64,000 nt of DNA from Mycogone perniciosa (lineage: Eukaryota; Ascomycota; Sordariomycetes; Hypocreales; Hypocreaceae): the NCBI GenBank assembly GCA_025331125.1, contig JAOALB010000200.1, forward strand, positions 1-64,000, read 5' to 3'. The notes below the pieces were generated by a model. It ran no database searches and had not been told where the DNA came from. It saw only the letters and a list, made by a program, of their open reading frames with translations. This document shows, one piece after another, positions 11,111 to 25,395 of the stretch. Numbering within the stretch: position 1 is the first letter of the stretch; every line of letters starts with the position of its first letter. Both the position numbers and the translations under genes were made by a program.

Positions 11111-13080
11111 AAGCAAAAGTTAGTAAAAAAGTATAATATATTTTAACTTTAATATAAATTCATAAAGTTTATATATATATTTAAAAGGTAATATAATATA
11201 ACTTATAAAGTATTTATTTAATATAATAATAACTTTTAAACTTTAATTAAAAAAAGAGTATTTTCGACCTTTATAGTTATTTTAATATATTTAAATATTA
11301 AAGTATTCAATATTTCTGAAGTAAAATATAAGCTTTATAATACTAAATATATATAATAGTTTTTAAATATTAAAATTATTTAAAATTATAAAAAATAAAA
11401 AATATATTCTTTTTATAAAATCTATTTTAAAACAAGTATAAAGTAATTTAAGTTTAATCATGAAGTGTAATTCTTTATAATGATAATATTAATTATAAAG
11501 GTTAAAAAGGTTATAATATAAGCTATAAAAATAATTATTGAAATGTATTAAAAGAAAGTAAGATTTATATTTTATATAATTATTATAATAAAGTTAACTA
11601 TAATATATAGCGCTTTAATTGTATTATAGTTTTTAATTAATTTTAATAAAAGGAATTTTAAAGTAATTAATTAATTAATATATTATTTATATACATAATA
11701 CTAACTTTTTAATGTAAAAGTAAAGTAATATATAGATTTTAATAGCTTTAAATAATATTTCTTGTATTAATAATATAAATACTTAAACATTATTTTAAAT
11801 GTATTTTGTTATATTTCTTTTAACCTTTATTTTATAAAGCATTATATATTAAAATACTATTAATATATTTATAATTAAAATTAAATTATTTATTTTTATT
11901 TAAATACTAAAAAGGTAACATTTCTTTTAAAAAATAAACTTTAATTTTAATATTCATTAAAATATTAACTATAATAATTAATCAATTATATACCTTATAT
12001 TTAAAAGAATATATAACTTAATATTTATTTATATTATATTAATACATGAAATATATAATTATTATAAAGATATTTAAAAGAATTACCTTTAATCTTCTAT
12101 TTTCTTATTAATTTCGCATTTATTAATAAACTTATTAAAGCTTTGTTTAATAACATCTTCAATACTTTAAAGTATTATTAAATGTAATAGATATATAATT
12201 ATTAAAATAAGACATATTAAAATATAAAAAACCAGTTAATTTTAATTTAAAACTATTGATTATAGAAAGATATTTTATTACTGTAATAATTAATTTCTTA
12301 AAGCTTTTTACTTTTTATATACTTATATATAACAAAGTATTAATATTATAGTTATTTAAAATAAATGTCTTTTTAATATAAATTAAATCTTTTTTTTAAT
12401 AAATTAAATTAAAAGTATAATAATTTTTTATATTAAATAACTATTTAATTATATAAATTTATAAATATATAAGAAGAAATAATATATTTATTTAATTATT
12501 ATTTTTATTTATAATTTAAAAATGCAAATATAAAATTAATATAAATATTAAATAATTATCAAATATATAATTAATTAAAATAATATAATAGAAATAAAGA
12601 ATAAATATATTAAAATATATATTAATAATGACTATTAAAATAACTAACGTACTATTAAGAGTAAATAATAATAATCTATTAAAAGAAATTCTTTTTATTA
12701 ATAATTATTAACTTTAAATAAGCTTTATAAAAAAAGCTTAATAACATAATAATAAAGCTAGTAATAAAAGCAAAAGTAAAAGTAAAGACTATTATAAAAG
12801 TAGTTATAGCAAAAGCAGTAATTAAAGTAATAGTAGTAATAATAAAGGTAAAGGTTAACGTAAAAGTAAAAATAATAATAAAAGCTATAAAAGTAAAAGG
12901 AAAAGTTAATAAAAATACTATAGTATATAATTTAATAAAGGCTTACTTGCCATTAATAGTAAACTTTAACTTTAAATAAAAAGAAAGTTAAATAATTATA
13001 ATATTATAAATAAACTCGGATAGCAGTTAATAAAGTATTAAAAATGACTTTATTAATTAAAGGGTATATTAAGTTAAATA
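11111..13080. other. AT-rich RIP-degraded DNA, no gene
   Basis: Stops in all frames. About 12730-12920 is a low-complexity stretch rich in aaag/taa triplets that would read as Ser/Lys- or Lys/Val-rich peptide. It is probably part of the older repeat into which element C inserted. Nothing else is recognisable. Confidence 0.55.
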
Positions 13081-13245
13081 AATTTAAGATTTACTATTTA
13101 TTAGCGCTAAAATACCTTTATTTATTAATATAGTAAATATAAATTAATATATATATTATATAAGTAATATATTAAACTATATAAGCGCTTATAATATATA
13201 TATTCTACCTTTTCCTTTACATTAACTATATATATATATATAGTT
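13081..13245 (+). repeat. 'F' repeat, left part, split by element C
   Basis: Matches 50545-50700 (shared ttagcgctaaa, catattctacc, ctatatatatat). The match resumes on the far side of element C at 25290-25395. The uninterrupted copy near 50690-50705 serves as the empty site for C. Confidence 0.75.
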
Positions 13246-13641
13246 TGTTGGGGGTAACTAATATACTTAATACACTTGCACTCCTTTTTACTAGCGTACT
13301 TAAGAAAAGTCAGTTATTTACTTAAGCAACTATTAGATTAGGAAAGTATAAAAGTATAAAGATAAAACAGATAGACTTAGTTTAATAAAGCATTAACCTG
13401 TATTCTTTTTTAATATATTACTTTACTTATAATTCTATAGCTGATAAGGTATAAAGAGGTAACTATTAATTGCTTTTAGCTGCAGATATTATAATTAAAT
13501 AATTCGCAGTATCTTTTAATCCCTATATTACCTTATTGCAGCTTTATAGTTCTATTAAAAGCGCAGATTCCCGCGCTTTATTTAGGTTATTGTTAGTGTA
13601 TATATATATATATTTAAAGTGCCGATCCCCCTTTAATAAAA
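13246..13641 (+). repeat. 5' LTR of gypsy C
   Basis: 396 bp, beginning TGTTGGGGGTAAC. It aligns throughout with 24895-25289 and 48153-48544. It is the least RIP-mutated of the three copies. Confidence 0.9.
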
Positions 13642-15819
13642 CTAGTAACTAAAATAAAGGGAAATTTCAAGGATTGCATCCCAGGAAGCAATTATTAAGG
13701 GCACTTCTATACTGCCATTAAGACTTACCTTTATTTAACTACTAATAAAATTATAGGCTAACTTTAATAAATCTTTAAGTAAATATAAAACAATTAGCTA
13801 AAGGAAATAGCCTAAAAATCTTTTATTGCAGTTAATTAATATAGATTAGTATAATATTTATTTCTAAAAATATAGGTTATTTAGTTGCAATTTCTAAAAT
13901 ATCGGAATTAAGATTAGTTAACTTAAATATAATGCACCAAAATACAATAAAGGAGTAAAATCTTGAGAAACTATTACTATAAAACCTGTTAATAAAAGGT
14001 TAAGGAGTTAAAGGAAATTACTAAAAGATTAATTAATATAATAAAAGTAAATATATAGATGAAACAGTTAGCTTTATATAATATAATTCCCTTTAAACTA
14101 GCAATATATTATTATAAGTTTTATTTCGCTTATAACTTAATAAACTAATTAATAAAGCAATGATAGAGAATTAGTAAATAATAAACTAATTATTTAATCT
14201 TATACTATAAAGACTTTATGTTAATTTTATTAACCTTTTTAACTAGACTATTTTTAACTTTTAATAAAAATACTATTATTACTACTTTTATAATTTTATA
14301 TATATATATTACCTTTACCTCTATTAAAATTACCTAAAAGAGATTTAAAAAGATAATAATTTAATACTATAAAACTAATATTAATAAAGGAAATTATCTT
14401 TAAGAGAATAATTAATTTTATTATCCTAAATAGATAAATAAACCCCTTTTTATTATAGAAAAGCTTTTTACTTTAAAGGAATACTTTACTGCAGCCTTTT
14501 TGTTAAAGGAATATATCCCTTTTTTACTTAAAGAAAGAATATACTTATAAGGGCTAAGTATTTGAATTAAATAATTTAAATAAATAGGATAAAGGGTATT
14601 TTATTATTAAAGGAGTATTTAATTAAAACTCTAATAATTTATTTTAACTTTAAATCAAGGAATCGGAAGTAAATAAATAACTTTTAGTTATTAAAGTATT
14701 AAATATAACCTCTTCCTTAAAACTGCAATTAAAGGAATCATTTAATTATATACCTAGCCTAATACTAATACCTTTTAAATCTATTAAAATAGAAACCAGA
14801 GAAAGATTAAGCCCTTTAATAGATAATAAAAAAATACCCTTTTAAAATTTCTTTTCTTTATTTAAGCTTTTAAAAATATTTAAAGGATAAAGCCACTTAT
14901 AAGGATTAATTTTATAAGTACATTTAATAGCGAAAATATATCTTAGTTTTTAAAGAACTATAAGTAAAAGATAAAAAATTAAAGAACTTTAATAAAAGAT
15001 TAAAGGAAGTATTTAAAACTATTTATAAAACTAAAAGAATAAAAAACAGTTTAAATCTTTATTAAAAAAAGCACTAGCTAAGATAAATTTAAAAAAGAGC
15101 TTATATAGTATTATAAGCAATATAATAAAGAATAATCAGAGTTATATAGTATATAGCTCTATAATCTTTATTGCTATAAGTCTATTAAAATGCAATCTAT
15201 AATAAATTAATTATTTTAATATCAGTACTTTTATTAAAAGCTTAATAAAAGAAACTAGAAGGCAGCTATACTATATTCCTATAATATCCCTAAGGTAATA
15301 CTACTAAAGCTGCTTTAATTAATAATAGCCTTTAAAAAGATTAAGGAAATTAATAATTTTAAAGAATTAATATATATTAAGGTCTAGATACTCTTTTATA
15401 ATAAAACGCTTGCAGAACTTAATATTTAAAAAGCCTATTTTCGAGAATTTATAAAGATTCCTTTTAAAACTAGGTATATATTTAATTTATTTAAGTTAAA
15501 GATAAGCTTAATTTCCAAAGAATAAAAAGAATAGCAGCTTAAGCCTGCGGAACCAGCTATATTTTTACAGCTTAAAGATTGAATAAACGCCTTATCTAAA
15601 AGATTTAATAAACTAGCAATTCAGCTCTTTAATTAAAAAGGAAAAGTAATTAATTTAAAGGAAAAAGAGTAATATTACATTACTACTAATAGTTATAAAC
15701 CTAGATAAAGACTCTTTACTTGATTAATTACTATTAATAATATTAATATAATAGACCCTTTATATTATAAAGTACTAAACCTTTTCCTTTACTATTACTT
15801 AAAGGCAGTTATAAATGTA

Positions 15820-15890
15820 AAGTATTATTAGTATTATATAAATAAAGGCTATTTTCCTTAAAATTACATTAAGTTAGCCTATAATAAAGA
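15820..15890 (+). pseudogene. Gag zinc knuckle relic of element C
   Basis: The frame beginning 15820 reads a CX2CX3GHX4C spacing in which each expected Cys and His codon is now Tyr (826, 835, 850 and 865 in 15xxx numbering), with Gly at 15847. Cys TGY to TAY and His CAY to TAY are exactly the RIP changes. This places Gag upstream of the polymerase in the usual gypsy order. Confidence 0.6.
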
Positions 15891-18289
15891 CTATAGGTTT
15901 ATAATATATAACCTAAGGGCAAGGATAGTTTAAGTAAGCCTATAAAAAACCCTAGTCCTAGCTTAATGTATAACAGTAATTATAACTATTAGAACCTATA
16001 TATAAAAAGTGCTAGCGCTTTAAGTAAAGTCGTTTAAAGCTTAAAATAAAGTCTCGCTAAGCCTATCCTTTATAAAAAAGATAAAACTTAGCTTTTTTAA
16101 CTGGAGAGTAAACTACTATAAAACTAAACTCTTTGATATGGTTTATAAAGAAATAAACTATAGGGAGATATTTAAAATTAAACTATTATAAAGGTTAAAT
16201 ATAATCCCTATAAAGGGATTAATAATAAATATTATATACTTTATAAGCAGAGATTAAATAATTAATAGTAAATAGGGCAATATAGCTGCAGAAAGGATTA
16301 AAAATATCTCTATAAATTTAACTAGGGTAAATTCCTTTAAAGACCCTTTAAATAAATGCAATTAAAACGATTTAACTATAGAATTATTTAATTAAACTTT
16401 CTTTACTAACCTTATAGTCGGCAGAGGATAAAAGTGTATTTAAATAATTGATAAAGTAGACAGATAAGTTAAAGAGGAACTATTACTGCTTTAATTAAAT
16501 CAGCTAATCGAGAAAAAGTATTTATATTTAAACCCTATACCTATAATCTTAAAGACTATATGATTTAAACTATTATACAGTAAAGATAGCAGAATTAAAA
16601 GGACTAGGAATAGGGATAAATTACTAGGAGTAAAGTAAACTGAAATATTAATTTAAACTGCAATTCTAGATAATATCATTAAGCTTAAAACTAGCACTTT
16701 TTAAATACTATTTTCAAACTCGCGAATGCTTTAAAAGTAGACCTAATTATAAAATCTTAAGGAATTATTAAAATATAGTTTTATAAAAGATTAACTTAAC
16801 TGTTTTTAAACTTGCTTTATATTAAATAATATCTTTTTCTGCCTATAAATACCCTTTAAAAGAAAAACCATTAAAAAGACTAGATAAAATAGTTATATAT
16901 ATAGAATTAACTATATAGCCTATTTAATTACTATAAAATTAACCCTTTAAAGTTATACCCTCGCGATCCCTATATATAAAAGGATTTTTAATTAAAAAAT
17001 TAATTAATTTTAAAAACTTAAATACTTTACTACTATTAAAAGTATACTTTTATAGGTTAAAGTAATTATATATTACTATTAACTATAAAGTAAATCGAGA
17101 ATAAAGATTAATAGTATAAATTAATATAGTTTAAATAGGAAAAATCTTTAAATATTTATAAGACCTACTGCAGATATAGGTATAGCTAAGATAGCTTAAT
17201 AGTATATTTATGAAAGCGCTTATAGACTTTAAGTTAAAAGGAAATATTATTTTTAATTAGCTAGCTATAAAGTATAATTTAAAGGTATACCTTTATTAAG
17301 CAATTAATACTATATTTAATAATAAATAAGTAAATATAATGAAAGAAACTGTTATTTAAGTATATATACATAATATATAAGTAGCAGCTAGATTTTATAT
17401 TATACTAAATAAAGTTTTTATACCCTTTATCTTTAAAATACTATTTATTTAAGTGGTATAGCTAATATTCAATTCTATACTAAAGAATAGGGATTTATAT
17501 ATAAAATGCAAAATAAGAAATATTTAAGTTATTACTTTAACTGCAGGAGTTATTTATAAAAAATATAAAATAGAGGCATTATATAACTTAAGGCTAAAAC
17601 AAATATTAACTTTATAGCTAAGTATAAAGTTAATAAAATAGAGAAAAGCTTAGAAAACCTTTAGCTTGCTTTTAAGGAGGAGGTTTTATACTAACTATTA
17701 AAGTAAGCTAAGGAGGATTTAATTTAGCTAGTATTAGCTAATAGTTTTTAAAATTAAATACAAGCAATAAAGAAAATAGTATAAAAGTTTAAATAAATAG
17801 AGGATTAAAGGAGAAGATTTTGAAGGAGAGTATAAAAACGTAAGCGGATTAGAACTAATACTATATATAAAAAGAAAGGCGTGAAAATCTATTTAATAAA
17901 TAATGCACTATTTAATAGTCTTATCCCTATAAAAAGTCTTTATTAAAAGTAAAAGAAATAGAATAAAGTAAAGGATAATTTAGACTTTAATACCCTTTTT
18001 ACTAATTATATTACTTTAAAATTCTTATTTATAAAGACTAGGTTAAGGTTTATATTAGATTAATTAACTGTAATACTGAAAATAGTAGAAGGGAAACGAA
18101 TAATATAAAAAACCGCGATCTTAATATAGATCTTGAAAAATAAAAAAATAGTATTTTCTTGGGATTTTATAAAATATAGAAAACTGGATCTTGAGATTGT
18201 TTTACTATAGACTATTTATATAGTAGAATATAATGCCTGGCAGAGTAGCAGTATCCCGATTCTTAAAGGGATAGAAAAAAAGGTAATTA

Positions 18290-19490
18290 ACCTGCTGCAA
18301 ATCTATATTAAGAAAAGCCTTTTAAAAAAGGGCTATAGGCTATATAAAAACCTATTCTTTTTAATATAAATAAAGAATAGCGGCCTTTACTTTATTAATT
18401 CTATTATATAAATAAATAAAGTAACTATTAAGGATACCTTTATCCCTTGAAGCATTAATTAATTTAGCGAGGATTTTATAAGCTATATAATATTATTATT
18501 ATTAAACGTTTTTTTAGGATATAATTAAATCCCTTTTAATAAGAAAAGTTGAAATATAATTATATTTGCAAGCTTTATTAGCCTTTTAAAATACTATACC
18601 CTTTTAATAAATACTATAAATTTAATAATATAATTTTAATACATTATTTTGCGGATATTATTTAATTTTATATTTATAGTTTATTAACTATTTTTAAATA
18701 ATATTATATTATAAGGATTAAAATCTATATATAATAATAGAAAAGTAATACTTAAAGTTTAATATTATATTTTAAAGTACTTTTAAAATTTAAATAAAAC
18801 CTTTATTAATATTAGCTAAATTAATAGAATACCTATATAATATAAAGGGATAGTAACTAGTAATTAAAAAAATTATTAAAATAAAAGAATAAAAAAACTA
18901 TAAAACTATTAATAAAGTTTAATCCTTTTTTAATTTAATTAATTATTATAGATACTGGATTAAATACTTTGCCTAAATTATAAAGCCTTTAATTAATCTA
19001 TTAAAGAAAAATGCCTTTTAAAGATAAATTAAAGAGTAGCAGTAAACTATAAATAAACTTAAAGAATTTATTACTTTTACTTTAATATTAATAATACTAA
19101 ATATAAATAAAGGATATAGGGAAGTAACTTTAATAGTTAACGCTAATATAATAGGCTAAAGGGCAGTTTTAATATAGGTTATAGAAGAGAAAAGATATTT
19201 AATTTAGTATAAAAGCAGGTATTGGCTTTTATTAAAAATCAAGTATAATACTATAAAAAAGGAGTGTAAAGCTTTACTTTAAGCCTTTAAAAGGCTGTAT
19301 ATTTATATTTATAGACTTTTATTTATACTAGACATAAACGTTAAAGTAGTTATTAATTAAATAAATAATAGGATTAATAATATCTTTAATAGGTATATAA
19401 CTTAGTAAATTAGCTATATCCTTTTTTTTAACTTTACAGTTAAATATATTTTAAAGAAAGAGAATACTATAATAGATATGTTATTTTATA
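18290..19490 (+). pseudogene. Reverse transcriptase-RNase H relic of element C
   Basis: 18290-18900 reads through stops as gypsy reverse transcriptase, with blocks like KKGYRLYKN, NKVTIKDTFIP and a degraded FLDDI motif. 19080-19490 reads as RNase H, with KKECKALL and a terminal ILKKENTI block like the V-P-G-K-x-N-x-x-A motif. Stops are all TAA/TAG at expected Gln codons or TGA/TAG at Trp. Confidence 0.75.
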
Positions 19491-20379
19491 AACCAGTAAC
19501 TGCTATAAATAAAGTTAAAGTTAAGAAAAAAGGGGATTTAAAAGATTTTATAAATATATATTTAGGCATAATTTCGTTTATACTACTAGGAGAAAAGTAT
19601 AGTAAAAAGTCTTAATAAATTATATAATACCTTTAAATAATATAAAAACTATTTAATCTTTTAGTTATAGACTTTTAATAATTAAAGAATAAAGCTAAAA
19701 GGTTTTATATAAAAGATAGGAGGTTATAGGCTAAATTAATAAAATACTGCCACTAGCCTATACTTATCTTTAATACCTTAACTATAAAGAAAATAGCTAT
19801 TTAATAATATTATATAGAAATAGGTTATAAAAGAGAAAAAGTAAGTTTCTGTTGTTTAAAGGAAAGATATTAATAGCTATAAATATAGAATAATATATGC
19901 AAAGCTGTTATATTATACCCTTAATGCTAAGGCCTTAACCTATACTATCTTAAAGAACCAGTTATAGTAATAAAATTAACCAGGCCTATAAAAAAGGTTT
20001 ATTTTAATATTTAATATATCCTAAACAACTATAAATATATTTATTTATTTAAAGGAAAATATAACTTTTATAAATAAGTAAAAGTAAAACTGATATTAAC
20101 TCTATTATCCGCAGTAATAATAAAGTTTATCTTTAAATAGATTTACTAATTTAGTATAATAATTTAGGCCGTTATAAATAAAGGACCTAGAATAAAGAAA
20201 ATACTTTTGTAAATATTAATTAATCTAAAAGTTAAAGTTATTTAAATATTAATATATAACCTAAAAGCTAATTCTTTTATAAAAGTTAATTATTAAAGCC
20301 TAATATTAATATTAATAACAATAGCCAGACGCGATAAAAAGTAGTTCTAGAACGTAGATAAGGCAATTATAGCTAATAA

Positions 20380-20900
20380 GTATACTATAAAGGGCTTAAT
20401 AGGATATTTTACGTTTTATTTACTGTTTAGCTGGGAACTAATTTTCCCTTTAAAAGTAAAACTGCCTACCTAGCAGCTAATTAACTAGGATAAAGTCTAT
20501 ATAGTAGAAAATTAATTAATAGTATATACTTATATATTAAAAAAGAAGGAGGAAAATATAGAAATAGCTTAAGCGAAAGTAATAGCGTTTTAATACATAT
20601 TAGCTAAAAGGATAAACGCTAATAATTAATACTTTTTACAGAAAATAATTAAGCCTTTTTTCCTAAATAACTTTATCCTACTTTATAATACATAACATTA
20701 AAAAGACTTCTTTAAAGAGGTAAAACTAAGGATATATTAACTAGGTCCTTGTAAGATTAAGTCTTAAGCAGAAGTAATAAAAGCTTATAAGCTAAAAATA
20801 TTAAATAGGATTCTATTTAATAAAATTTATTTAGAAGAGTATTTAAAAAGGTTTATAAAAAATAAATTTAGCTAGTAAATAGTTAAATATAATAAAAAAG
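20380..20900 (+). pseudogene. Integrase C-terminal relic of element C
   Basis: Reads as the end of a gypsy integrase: a helical block with EENIEIA, then blocks resembling KDFFKEVKLR, QLGP and LEEYLKRF (the 'rYlGPy' type terminal domain). It follows RNase H as expected for Ty3/gypsy order. Stops are frequent. Confidence 0.55.
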
Positions 20901-22439
20901 CCTTTAAAGATAAAAGCTTGAAGGTAGGTAAAGATTTATTTAAAAGTAAAGTAGTTAATAGAATAATAATTTAAATTACGAGCAATTAAAAATTAAAGAA
21001 ACTCTTTAATAACTCCCTGGCTACTAAAAGAATATATAGCCTATAAGATTAAATAATCTAGCTAAATATTAAAGGATATATTTGCAGATTAAAGGAGGAG
21101 GAAATATATTAAGCAAAATATAATCCCTTACTATCTTTTAAAGTAGTAATTCTTAAAATAAATAATATAAGTTAAAATAACTACCTTTATATAAAGTATA
21201 TATAAATAAAAGTAAACAGTAATATTTTTAAAAATAGTTATTAAATATTATTTTTAAAAAGGAAAAGACAGCTATTAAATTAAAGTCTACCCCTTTGACT
21301 TATAAAAAGTATAACGTAATTATATTATATAAAAAAAACTATAAAATTAAATAATTTATTAATTACTTTATTTATATTAATTATTTACTTTTTAATAGTA
21401 AAGGTTAAAATAAAATTTTAAATTTATTAAATTGCTTAACCCTTTACTTTTATCTTTAATAAAATAACGAAAGTCTTTTATAAAATAAAGGGCTATTAAA
21501 GGATTAAGATAATTAAAAACTACTGGCCTAATAGAGGTAAACGCCTAATCTTTTTTAAAGAAAGTAGTAGCTATACCTTAATTGCTTTATTAAAGCTAAT
21601 AGTTAAAAAGATACTGCCAAGTATATAAAAAGGCCTTAAACTAAAGGCAATTTAAATAGTCCTTTTACTAAAGCCTAGAATAAAAATGGATTTATAAAAA
21701 GGGAATAGGATATACTCTTTAATAGCTGTAATAGTAATAGATTAAGTTTAAAGGCACCTTTAATAAAAATAAAGATTACGCTGCTTATAGAATAATATAA
21801 ATAAGGCTTTAATATACTTTATCCGCTTAAAAAGAGTATAAAAGAACTACCTATAAATATATAAAACTTTTACTAGGATATAAACTAACTTAAATATTTT
21901 TCCTTTAATAGTATATATAATGTTTTAAAGATAGGACTAAGAACCTTTAAAGGTATAGCGCTAAAAGTATTCCTTGAAAGTATAATCTTTTATAAAGGAT
22001 AATAGAGATAAAGATAATAAAAATAAAAGGGAAAAGGCAATCTTTAAATAAATTAGTAGGTTTAACTAACTAATATTTACACTATTAATAATCTAAATAA
22101 TAAAATACTTTTAGACTTAAAGAGAGTTAAAGTAAAGATCTTAATTAAATAATACCTATTTATTAAAGCTTTATTTAAAGTAAATAGTTAAATAGGAAAA
22201 TAGAGTTAAGTTTAATCTTTTTAGGATAAAGAAATCTCTTTAAAAGTCTTTTTACTTATAATAAGTATATTAATAAAGTCGGCTATATTAGGTAACTAAT
22301 AATAGACCTTTTTAATAGGATTTTTTATAATCAAATAATAAAATAAAGAAAGGAAGATAAAGTAAAAGAAAAATAGAAAAGAAAGAAGAGGAAAAGGCGA
22401 GTAAGTTATAGGAGGTTACTTTAAAGGAGTAGTAATTTA

Positions 22440-23670
22440 TATATAATAAGGAAAATCACTTTATATACTAAACTATATACCTAGGCTTATACAAAGATAA
22501 AAAATAGCTCTATACTCTTTTTCCTATTTTTTCTTTTACTTATTAAAAACCTATTTTATACCAGCCTAAGTATTGCCTTTAGTTTAAATCTTATTCTATA
22601 ATTATTTAATTTTACTTAATCCCCTATCTCCTTTACTGCAATATTTTATTTAAAAAAGGATTTATATTTTTTTACTTTTTTTTTAACTAATAAAAGGTAA
22701 ACTAAAAACTTTACTTTTTTACTATATTAGTTAAATATCCTTTAACTGCATTAGCAATTCTTTTAGCCTAAATAAATAGAACTTCGCTAATAGGTTACTT
22801 ATAAGCCAGTATAACTATTAACTAATATAAATCTACCTTTAACTTAATTAATATATTAATAGTTACCTGCAGTTACCTATAAATAAATAAATTATTTAAA
22901 GTACTTTATACTATAATAAACTCTTTTAGATATTAGATATTAAAGAACCTATATAGACTTTCTATATTACTAATATCTATAATTTCTTATATAACCTTTC
23001 CTATAAAAACTAGACAGTAAACTTTAACTTAAATGTAATATTTTATATAGTAGTAAAAGGACTATTAATAGTGGAACCTACTTAAATAAAGATTTCGGTA
23101 CTGTAAAACGCTTTTAAAGGCGCAGTTACTTTTAATTAAATAATGCTTTAAGCTTTCGGGATCTTTAATAAACTATAGTATTTCTAGAACTTTACAGAAA
23201 AAAGATAAATCTTAACAGGGTTTATTTATTTTCCTAATACTAATACACTTACATTTTCAATAAATATAAATACTTTTATTACTTTAACTTTAATAGGTAT
23301 AACTATAAACGCTATATATAATAATTCCTTAACCTATAGGCCTATATACTTAAGAAAGCCAGATTCCTTTACTTATTTAAGTTTTATATAGTTCTATATA
23401 TAGAATAACCTAGGTTTAATAAATGCAGCTAGTTAGGCCTATTTTAAATGTAATAAATACTTTAAGGATTTATTAGTATTAAATTAAATTAACTAGTAAA
23501 ACCTTTAAGCAGAGTTTTAATCTCTTTTAGCTTTAGAAAATATAGGATAATTAACCTAGAAAGGTTTAAACTTTTACTTTAAAATTAATATTCATACCTA
23601 TACTTTAAGAATTCAGTTAAAAGCTATATAGATATAGTTTAGGTTTTATATTAAGTGATAGCAGTAAATA
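22440..23670 (+). pseudogene. Extra frame 3' of integrase in element C, function unknown
   Basis: In the frame of position 22441, about 1.2 kb reads through with only TAA/TAG stops (expected Gln) until a TGA near 23656. The reconstructed product is hydrophobic-patchy, with ordinary protein-like segments such as RKPDSFTYLSF and SLLALENIGQLT. I do not recognise it. It could be an env-like third frame, a captured gene or a nested element. The coding interpretation rests on frame continuity only. Confidence 0.4.
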
Positions 23671-24894
23671 AAGTTATTATTATAAACTTTAAAGTAAAGA
23701 TAAAGGATATCCTGCCTTTTTTAATTAGGTATTATTTAATTAAACTTAACTAAGGTTAATAAGTACCTTTAAGGATAATTTATAAAAGGAATATAATAAA
23801 GATTAATAGTTAATGTTTAATAGATTTTAAAGTAGGAGTAAATAACTTTATAAAAGAGAACTGTTTAATTTACTATAATAATAGTTTCTTTGAATAACTA
23901 GTTATTCTATTAGTATTATATAAATAAACTAAAATATAATATCTATAGTTAACTTCCAGGACTTAACCTTTAACTTTAACTATACCTATACCTTTTATTA
24001 TACAGCCTAATTAACTATAGTAAAGAAAAAGGAAAGTATTCTCTTTAGCTTTATAAACTATATTAATAATAAAGAAATAAAATAATACAGCTAGCCTAGC
24101 TATATAAGCAGTATCTATAATAAAAGTAATAATAAAATTAACGATTAAACGTAAATCTATATATTTCTTAGTAACGCTATAACCTATAAGACCTTTATTA
24201 ACTGCGCCAGCATTATTAAAGGATACTAAAAGCTTAAAAGAGGATTTAACCTTTTTTAAAGAAAGTAATAGTTTTTTTAATAAATTAAAGGATAATTAAA
24301 ACTTAAAAAAGGAAAGGGTTTTAAAAGTAAATATAAAACTTAACTAAAAGGCAATTAAAGAAAATAAAAAGGGCTTTGCGAAACTAGGTAAAAGAGGATA
24401 AACTATAATAGTAGCTTTTATAGCAGTAATAGGGAAAACAATACTTTAATATACTTAAATTTAGCAAATTATAGCCTTAAATATATACTATAGCTTAACT
24501 TTACTAGGATTAATAAATAAATTAATTTAAGATAATATTTAAAATTAAGTCTATATATTTATTTAAATAATAAAATAACTAATATAAAATAAGCAAATAG
24601 TAGCTTAAAATGCCTTGCAATAAATATAAACTATTAAAATAAAACTATTTAATTATAGCGGTTTAAATATAAAAAGGATAATTTAATATAAATTAAATAT
24701 AGGGATATTAATAGTATATATAATAGTAATTCTATTTTTAGTTTTTCTTTCTTTATAATATACTTTTTTTATTATGTTTTTATATTATTAATATTTATTT
24801 TAAGGGATTATTATACTAATAGTAAAAGGATTAATAAAATAAATATTTTATCAAAATTTACTTTTTTTATTTTTAATATTTATAAAGAGGGTTT

Positions 24895-25289
24895 TATTAA
24901 AGGTAACTAATATATTTAATATACTTATACTCTTTTTTACTAGCCTATTTAAAAAAAGTTAGTTATTTATTTAAGTAATTACTAAATTAAAAAATCGTAA
25001 AAGTATAAGGATAAAACAGATAAACCTAGTTTAATAAAATATTAACCTGTATTCTCTTTTAATATATTACTTTACCTATAATTCTATAGCCGATAAAGCG
25101 TAAAGAGGTAACTATTAGTTGCTTTTAGCTGCAGATATCATAATTAAATAATTTGCAGTATTTTTAGTCCCTATATTACTTAACTATAGTTTTATGGTTT
25201 TATTAAGAGCGCGGATTCCTATACTTTATTTAGGTTATTGTTAGTGTATATATATATATGTTTAGAGTGCCGATCCCCCTTTAATAAAA
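24895..25289 (+). repeat. 3' LTR of gypsy C
   Basis: 395 bp, aligning with the 5' LTR. Differences are mostly C-to-T and G-to-A. Confidence 0.9.
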
Positions 25290-25395
25290 TAGTAAAGCTA
25301 TTATAGTATATTTTTTAATAGAATTAAGCTTTATTTTTATTCTATCTATACTTTATATAGCTATACTGCGCTTTATTAATGTTTTATATACTTTT
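25290..25395 (+). repeat. 'F' repeat, right part
   Basis: Continues the F copy interrupted by element C. It aligns with 50700-50785 (shared taatagaattaagctttatt and tatactttatata). Confidence 0.75.

Larger units (their letters stand above)
13246..25289 (+). mobile_element. Gypsy element C (12 kb), RIP-mutated
   Basis: LTRs at 13246-13641 and 24895-25289 (about 395 bp) start TGTT and end aataaaa. A polypurine tract (aaagaggg, 24884-24891) precedes the 3' LTR. The flanking 5-mers tagtt/tagta are a mutated duplication; the solo C LTR at 48153 has a perfect one, confirming the LTR ends. Internal order: zinc knuckle, reverse transcriptase, RNase H, integrase, then about 3.9 kb with an additional frame before the 3' LTR. 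At about 12 kb it is long for a gypsy element. Every frame carries many TAA/TAG stops, so it is dead. Confidence 0.9.
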
